Shown here: positions 58,003-64,000 of the stretch, in pieces | How the letters are laid out: every line of letters starts with the position of its first letter | How positions within the stretch are numbered: position 1 is the stretch's first letter | Assembly: GCA_002104985.1 (NCBI GenBank) | Contig: MCGO01000010.1 | Coordinates: forward strand, 310,001-374,000 | Length of the DNA stretch: 64,000 nt | DNA from: Rhizoclosmatium globosum | Taxonomy: Eukaryota > Chytridiomycota > Chytridiomycetes > Chytridiales > Chytriomycetaceae | Reading direction: 5' to 3' | The notes under the pieces: generated by a model | The model's input: only the letters and a program-made list of their open reading frames with translations | The model's database searches: none | What the model was told of the DNA's origin: nothing | Translations under genes and position numbers: made by a program

Positions 58003-60878
58003 ATGAGCGAGCGGCAACCACTATTGATTCCGCACCAGCCAAGCAGTCGGCCCAATAGTCGTCCCGGTAGTCCAGCCAGCCGTGGCTCAAGCCGGCCTGG
58101 AAGTGCAGAGCGGCGCAGTAGTCCGCGGCCGAATGCGATTGCCATCGACGGTGGTGACTCTGGGCGACACCAAACACGACCACGAACGCAGTCACAGACA
58201 CAGACGCAAACGCAGTGGCTCTGGACGCGACTGCGCTACTATGTGCCTGTGCTCGCGTGGCTGCCCGAATACAAACTGAAGCAACTGCCGCGCGATGCTC
58301 TTGCTGGTGCGACTGTCGCGTGTCTACTGGTCCCTCAATCGCTGTCTTACGCTCAAGCCATTCTTGGTATTCCTCCTGTATACGGTCTATATACATGTTT
58401 CATGCCTCTTCTTGTCTATTCGTTGCTTGGAACAAGTAGACAGCTTGGTGTTGGCCCAGAGGCGCTCGTTACAATCTTAACAGCCGCCATTATTCGAGAT
58501 AAGCCTAGCAATAGTGTAGAATATAGCTCTGTTGATGATGAAATGATGGAAAACATTGCAATAGCCAACCTGTTGGCATTGATGGTTGGCGTCTTCACCT
58601 TTCTTTTGGGTTTCTTCCGCCTGGGATTTCTAGACTCTGTATTGTCACGCGCGTTATTGAGGGGATTTGTGACTGCTGTGGCTGTTGTTATTATGATTGA
58701 CCAGTCAGCTGTTTTACTGGGTCTTACTTCCTCTCGTCTATCTCCACCACCAAACAACGTAACTTTCTTTGCTGGTTATAATGTAATGCGCACAGTTGCT
58801 CCAGTTGAACGTTCTCCCATTGAGACGTTACTATATCTCATTGACAATTTGGGAAAGAGTCACATTCCAACAGCTCTTGTTTCTGTTTCCAGTATTCTCT
58901 TTCTTATCAGTATGAAGAAGCTGAAGGCCATGTTTAATTCATCAAGTGTAATCCAATTCGTTCCCGAAATTCTAATCCTTGTGGTATTCTCAACAATCTG
59001 TTCTGCTGCATTTCGATGGGATCTCCTCGAAATAGATGTTATGAAGGATGTTGAAGGTGAGAAACATTGTTGCGGGACATTATACTGTTTGCTCACATAG
59101 CCATTGGTATTTAGGTGGTTTTCGTTGGCCTCAATGGCCAACTGTAACATTCGCCAGTGTCCGTCATTACGTTCTTTCAGCCATCCTCATTTCTGTTATT
59201 GGTTTTGTTGAGAGCATCGCCGTTGCGAAGACATACGCGACGAAGTACAATTATGCAGTTAGTCCCAACAGAGAACTCGTTGCTCTTGGTGTGACCAATA
59301 TTTTCGGCTCTTTATTCGGCGCTTGGCCAGCAATCGGATCATTAGGAAGATCTGCAGTAAACGATGCCGCGGGAGGGAAGAGTCAAGTGTCTGGATTCAT
59401 CACTTCTCTGATTATTCTGTTTACAATGTTGTTTTTGCTACCCTTCTTCTACTTTTTGCCTAAAGCCATCTGCAGTAGTATTATTGTTGTTGCGGCGTCA
59501 AAGCTGATTGAGTTACATGATATTCAGTTTATCTTGCAAGTACAGGCGTGGAATGATTTGGGGCTCTTGCTTATGACCTTTTTGACAACTTTGCTTGTCT
59601 CAATTGAGGTGGGAACCTTAATTAGTGTTGGTGTGAGTTTATTACTTGTTGTTAAGCACACGACCAAGGTTTGTTGTCAGAATAATATTATTTTGTCGCC
59701 TGTCACTCACAAATTCACAGACACGAATTGCGATTCTTGGACGAACGTTCATTCAAGATTCACAGACAGGATTGATCAAAGCCAAGTATCGCTCTATTAA
59801 TGAGAAAGTGAGCGATAATGGAGCTGCCATTGAACGAGTTGATGGATTTTTGATTCTGCGTATGGAAGAAGGACTCTTTTTTGGTAATTCGGGTCAGTTG
59901 AAAGACAGACTGAAGCGTATTGAAATGTTTGGGGATTTGAGTGTCCATCCTGGTGAAACACCAACAAGACGAAGCCATGGAAGAGATTTAAGTCAAGTTC
60001 GAAGTGTCGAAAGTTCCCGAAGTAGGAGTTGGGAACCAAGCAGGCACCGTGAAAGATCGCGAAGTGTTGGGCTTTCCTCAACTTCAGTTCATCCTTTAGA
60101 AGAAACGGAGGAACTGTTTGATGAGTTGTTGGAAGCGAATGGAGTTTCAGCATTTGGAAATTCAGGGCCGGATCTGATTGGTGTGATATTTGATGTTGGA
60201 GCCGTCACGGCCATTGATGCCAGGTATGTATATTCAAAATGGAAGTAGGTAGATCCTTAACAATAATTTAGTGCAACTCAAACTCTTCTTGAGGTTGTTG
60301 AGTCATACCAGTCTCGAAGTATTCAAGTCTGTTTTGTAAAACTAAGGGATAGTTGTAAACCATGGTTTGTCCGCTCGGGTCTCTATGAAAGTGTTACTCC
60401 TGCCCGTTTTTTTGACAAGATCAATGATGCAGTTGAATGCCTCTCTCTTGATACAACCCAAGATGGATTGAATAATCAGTCAATTGTATCTCAAGCTTTG
60501 TCACGACCAATGTATAGACCAAATGACCCTCAAAGTATTTCAACATCGCTTCCTCGAGCACCCCCACCAATTCGATTTGTTGGAATGGATCCTGATTACA
60601 ATGAGGGATATTCAGGCTCACAAATAACTGCTCCATCAGTGATTGGGTCTTGGGGGGAGGATGGAAGAGGGGTGTTTACAGCACAAAATGTAAGAGCACC
60701 ATTTGTCAGTAGATTTGGAGACACATTTCATAGTGTATACAATGTTGACAGTGGGAGTGGTGGAATACAGCAGCAAGGGGAATTCAGGCCAACAACCTTG
60801 GTTCCAAATAATAGTAAACTATTTGCGTCTGGGAGTGAAAATGACTTGGATTATGGATCTGATAATGTATGGGATTAA
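58003..60878 (+). CDS. SulP (SLC26-type) anion transporter with STAS domain
   Basis: Membrane transporter of the SulP family. ATG 58003 gives MSERQPLLIPHQ, with an acidic dileucine signal (E-R-Q-P-L-L) of the kind that sorts proteins to the vacuole. A Ser/Pro/Arg-rich leader follows. The SulP signature is VACLLVPQSLSYAQAILGIP / PVYGLYTCFMPLLVYSLLGT / SRQLGVGPEALVTILTAA. The family block GFVESIAVAKTYATKYNY and GSLGRSAVNDAAGGKSQVSG follow an intron at about 59057-59113. The STAS domain starts RIAILGRTFIQDSQTG, is interrupted by an Arg/Ser-rich insert (SRSRSWEPSRHRERSRSVGL) and resumes DLIGVIFDVGAVTAIDA / SATQTLLEVVESYQ. The long tail is disordered. Substrate could be sulfate or another anion; vacuolar location is inference. 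Confidence 0.92.
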
Positions 60879-62777
60879 AAATAATTCCCTGTTCACTCCA
60901 AAGGAAAATAAAAGGGGTTTGATACAATTGAATCTGAAGAAAGAGTCAAAAATTCAGGTGCAAAACATCTGAACAGGCCAAGAACAGCAATTGAAACAAT
61001 TAGATATTTACCGTTTGATTTTATAATCAATTTTCAACATCACTTTAAATGAGTAATAGCTGGATTTCTAACCGCTTTGTCCCTACCAATTACATCAGTA
61101 AAAACTAACACTTACTTTGTGGTTAGCCAGGCAATTCTTATTCTACTTATTTCCTTTGAGGTGTAGAAAGTTTTGAGCGTAGATCTGTTGTTAAATGGGT
61201 GTTTTTAAAAAATGCTGTTTGTCCTTTTTCAGCAGCCTGCTGTACATGATTACAACTATGAAAAGTCTGTCGAGTGAAAAGGTTATAGCTTGTTCTGTGT
61301 ACAATCTACAAAGCTGCGTTTTAGTGTACTTTCTACCAATCAATATGCCACAGAATCACGAAGAGTTTTGAACAAGAAACATTAGAATATTTCCGGCTAT
61401 TTTAATTCAGAAGTAAATTATTCAAGCCGTTGCTGTTGGTTCTAATGAGTGTATTATAGTGATTTTTGGGAAATCCAAGCTATTCAAATAAATCACGCAA
61501 ATCACTGTTTTATTGTTTGAAATCTTGTTCATTTGGGTGAGTAATGAAAACGTGGTTCAGAGGTTGTTTTGATATGATCATATCTCAAAATCACACCTGC
61601 CAACACAAATGACTGATTCAAAGCACATTGTTGCACTCATATATATACGTTTCTTTTGACTAGCTAACCAGTTATGAAACTTGATCAAGTCTGCCATAGC
61701 CAGCTGTCCCAGTTCTTTGTACACAGTTGATGCTGAAGAAGATTTACATAATATTGAGATTCTGATCGTATAAAGAGAGGGAATGGCACAACCTAATCTT
61801 TGGGGCTGACACTGGGTCAGCGGCAGAGTGACTCAACCCACTTAGACCACATCCAGCCACATGCGTGCTGCTGCCATTATAGAAGCTTTTCAAGATCTGA
61901 TCAGATGGGGGGATGATGGGGCACATTGCTGCAAACTCTTCCTTACTACAGCCTTTCGTGTTAGAGCGTTTTTCAAGAAATCACCTCAAATTCAGCAGGA
62001 TTTTCAGTTCATCATGACATTGCTTGGTTGGATATTTGGGTCAAAAAAATCGCGCAATATCTGCTTACGTCTATTGAGACAAAATATGTAGAACCAGCCA
62101 GACGTATAGCAGTAAAGAAAAAAAGAGGGAGAAAGACAGAGGAAGAATTAAAGAAAGTATTAAACCACTTTATAAACCACTGTTGACAACAAACACCAAC
62201 AACCTAAAATACAAACCAAGACAAGAGGAGACATTTGACAGTGGCAACTTAGCAATGCAGAAGAATGGCGGAGTGGAGGAGACGGCATAACAGCAAGTAC
62301 TTTGGGGAGGTAGGATAGTTTAAGTGATTGATTTGTTGAAGGGAATTTATATAAAATGTCATTTGGGTGGGCCAGAGCAGTATTTGGATAGACTTGGAAC
62401 ACAGTCCAGTTTTTTTATACATAAATAAAGTGAGTCAAGGACCTCTTACTCAAAAAAAATTTAAATTAAAAGGAAGGCAAGATGGAAGGCTAATTTGAAG
62501 GTTCTAAAGCAGCAAACAATCAGCACAAATATCTACAGCATGATCCTATGTTGTTCAGAGACATTTGACTGCCTCAAGTTACACTCAAAGCAAATCCAAA
62601 AGATGCAATGGAAGTGAGCATAAGCCTAGAGATGAGGTGTTAAATGAGAATGATGATGAACTTGAATCCTGTGAATCATGGTTTTCCCAAGTTGTCAACC
62701 ACCACCAGAAAGAGCAGAATTTTTGAGAGGATGTTCAGGTTGAATCAATTTGGGGTTGTATATCTATCTGCCAGTTT

Positions 62778-62815
62778 AGGATTTCAAGGATTTACTTGCA
62801 AATCCTTGAAATCCT
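62778..62815. repeat. Perfect 16-bp inverted repeat with 6-base loop
   Basis: The left arm AGGATTTCAAGGATTT (62778-62793) and right arm AAATCCTTGAAATCCT (62800-62815) are exact reverse complements around the loop ACTTGC. It can form a stable hairpin. It is not placed as a terminator of any gene I can see; a fold-back or MITE-type remnant is possible. Confidence 0.9.
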
Positions 62816-63364
62816 CTAATCTCTGCCTGATGCATGTTGAATTGGGACTCTTGAGCGCTGTCTGGAAGGAAGAGAAAACATGAATTTTGGACAGCCAATG
62901 AAGAGTTGCAAACCTGTGATGAAATGCCCCTCAGCAAATGAATTGAATGAGAGCAAAGAAAGCAATTTAAAGTTCCTCTCTGTTTAAGTTAATTGGTATT
63001 TAAACATTGGCATTAACTCATACTATGAAGGCTATGAACACATGCTTATGTTGTACTCAACCACACAAAGCTCAATGATTAGTCACTAATCCATTAACCT
63101 TGTGTCAATGATTGGTTACTAGTGGGACACTTTGCAAGAATCTCAGACAAATGAAAATATACTACATGAACTGAGAGAAGACAGGCAGAGAAGCTGACAA
63201 ACTTACCTATAAATATAATCCCAGTGATAGTCTTTCAAATTGAAACTAACGTGACAGCATAACCAGATTAATCCTTATAATTAATGCACCTTAACCCTAA
63301 TAAGAGCCATTTAACTGGTGATGTCAGATAACATGGAAAGCAAGAAGATCCTACCAGTTAAATT

Positions 63365-63992
63365 TTAATAGAATTTCAAGAATTTTTTTTCAACTTCTCT
63401 ACCAATATTTGGTGCTCGACCTGGTACCAAGCCGCTGCCAGTGTTGTTGTGTAATGGTTTTATGATTGAGAGACAGTAGCATTTCAAACGAATCACTTTT
63501 CCACCTGTTTGAAGGATTTGACCCTCCTTAAGAAGATGCTGGCTGATGGAGGTATGTACCAGTGAGGAAGAGAGCTTCAGGGGAACAGCTTTGCATTTGG
63601 TCTGTGATTTGGAGATGGGGCAATGTGGAAAAAACAAATTGACCCGTCATCTTTTTTTCAAGAGGACTTTTGCTTGGATGTAGCTGCCCTTCCCGGTGAA
63701 GTTGCTCTCAGGACCTTTCTCATGGAAACCCATGGAAAGAATTTTTTGTCAGATCTACTTTGCCAAACAGCCACCATACAATGAAACCATTTTTTGTTGA
63801 CAATTTCGAATGCCCCAGGTTTAATTCAATCACATTGTCAACGCTTTCATTGCAAATAATTCCTACTTCCAGCAGGGGGTCAGGAACAAACAAAGACATC
63901 AACGTCCTTTTGAAGTCTCCACTATTGGATCTCCTTATGGCTGGACAGTTGTCTCCTTGGAGCAGGAGATACGAGGAAAATAGTTCAATCAT
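63365..63992 (-). pseudogene. Decayed ORF pieces of unknown origin
   Basis: Two minus-strand frames of 90 codons each lie end to end in different frames. The first starts MIELFSSYLLLQGDNCPAIR at 63992 and is open to the window edge. The second (63365-63637) ends GRAPNIGREVEKKFLKFY. A short further piece (SNFTGKGSYIQAKVLLKKR) sits between them in a third frame. Consecutive pieces on one strand suggest a single gene broken by stops and shifts. I do not recognise the protein; a transposon-derived frame is a guess. Confidence 0.3.
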
Positions 63993-64000
63993 GGATACAG

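Larger units (their letters stand above)
60879..64000. other. AT-rich gene-poor region
   Basis: About 3.1 kb with visibly lower GC than the rest. No frame longer than about 90 codons, no conserved motif and no intron-joined reading I could support. Short frames on both strands (for example 61861-62091 plus, 62644-62883 plus) show no family. A perfect hairpin and a cluster of minus-strand ORF pieces at the right end suggest old mobile-element DNA. Confidence 0.5.

Noticed and set aside
63291..63302. TTAACCCTAATA as telomeric sequence at a contig end
   Set aside because: Single degenerate unit with no tandem copies.

Overview
The window reads as nuclear DNA of a zoosporic (chytrid-type) fungus. 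Genes are densely packed on both strands and split by many very short spliceosomal introns, mostly about 35-60 bases with GT...AG ends. The protein set is fungal: Ilv5/Ilv6, Lsg1, Svf1, a Dal5-type transporter, an Adp1-type ABC transporter and Nha1-type antiporters. It also holds families usually lost from yeasts and moulds but kept in flagellated fungi, namely cyclic-nucleotide-gated channels, an ADCK2-type kinase and a SANBR/KIAA1841-like BTB protein. Assignment to chytrids is inference from gene content and intron style; no rRNA or marker gene is present.

Layout. 0-1.2 kb: 3' part of a Dal5-like MFS transporter. 1.4-13.6 kb: five minus-strand genes packed head to tail (SANBR-like protein, two tandem cyclic-nucleotide-gated channels, a Dma1-type FHA-RING E3 ligase, a BipA/TypA GTPase). 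13.7-17.5 kb: a small basic membrane protein and an EGF/ABCG transporter. 17.6-21 kb: a tRNA-like element, a DED1-type helicase and a cytochrome b5 reductase. 21.2-28.0 kb: a dienelactone hydrolase-like protein and three tandem Na+/H+ antiporters. 28.1-33.6 kb: a PHD protein and a large lipid-transfer protein with SMP, a probable START-like region and two GOLD-like domains. 33.9-44.6 kb: Lsg1, ADCK2-like, tubulin cofactor C, a Q-rich zinc-finger protein, Tsr2 and an arylamine N-acetyltransferase. 44.7-50 kb: Scm3-like CENP-A chaperone, U1-70K, BolA, a coiled-coil protein and Vps24. 49.9-52.4 kb: Ilv6 and Ilv5 side by side. 52.5-60.9 kb: an IQ protein, a second PHD protein, Svf1 and a SulP transporter. 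60.9-64 kb: AT-rich DNA with no convincing gene, a perfect hairpin and decayed ORF pieces.

Functional links are limited but real. Ilv6 and Ilv5 act at successive steps of branched-chain amino acid synthesis. Lsg1 and Tsr2 both serve ribosome assembly. The two channels are likely ligand-gated by cGMP and could serve zoospore signalling. The antiporter array and the SulP protein handle ion balance.

A practical warning: several well-conserved proteins (Adp1-like, Lsg1, tubulin cofactor C, the zinc-finger protein, Tsr2, N-acetyltransferase) change frame in the middle of conserved motifs where no intron fits. Almost all are explained by one or two missing bases, which points to uncorrected assembly deletions more than to real pseudogenes. 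Coordinates of internal exons are therefore approximate except where stated.
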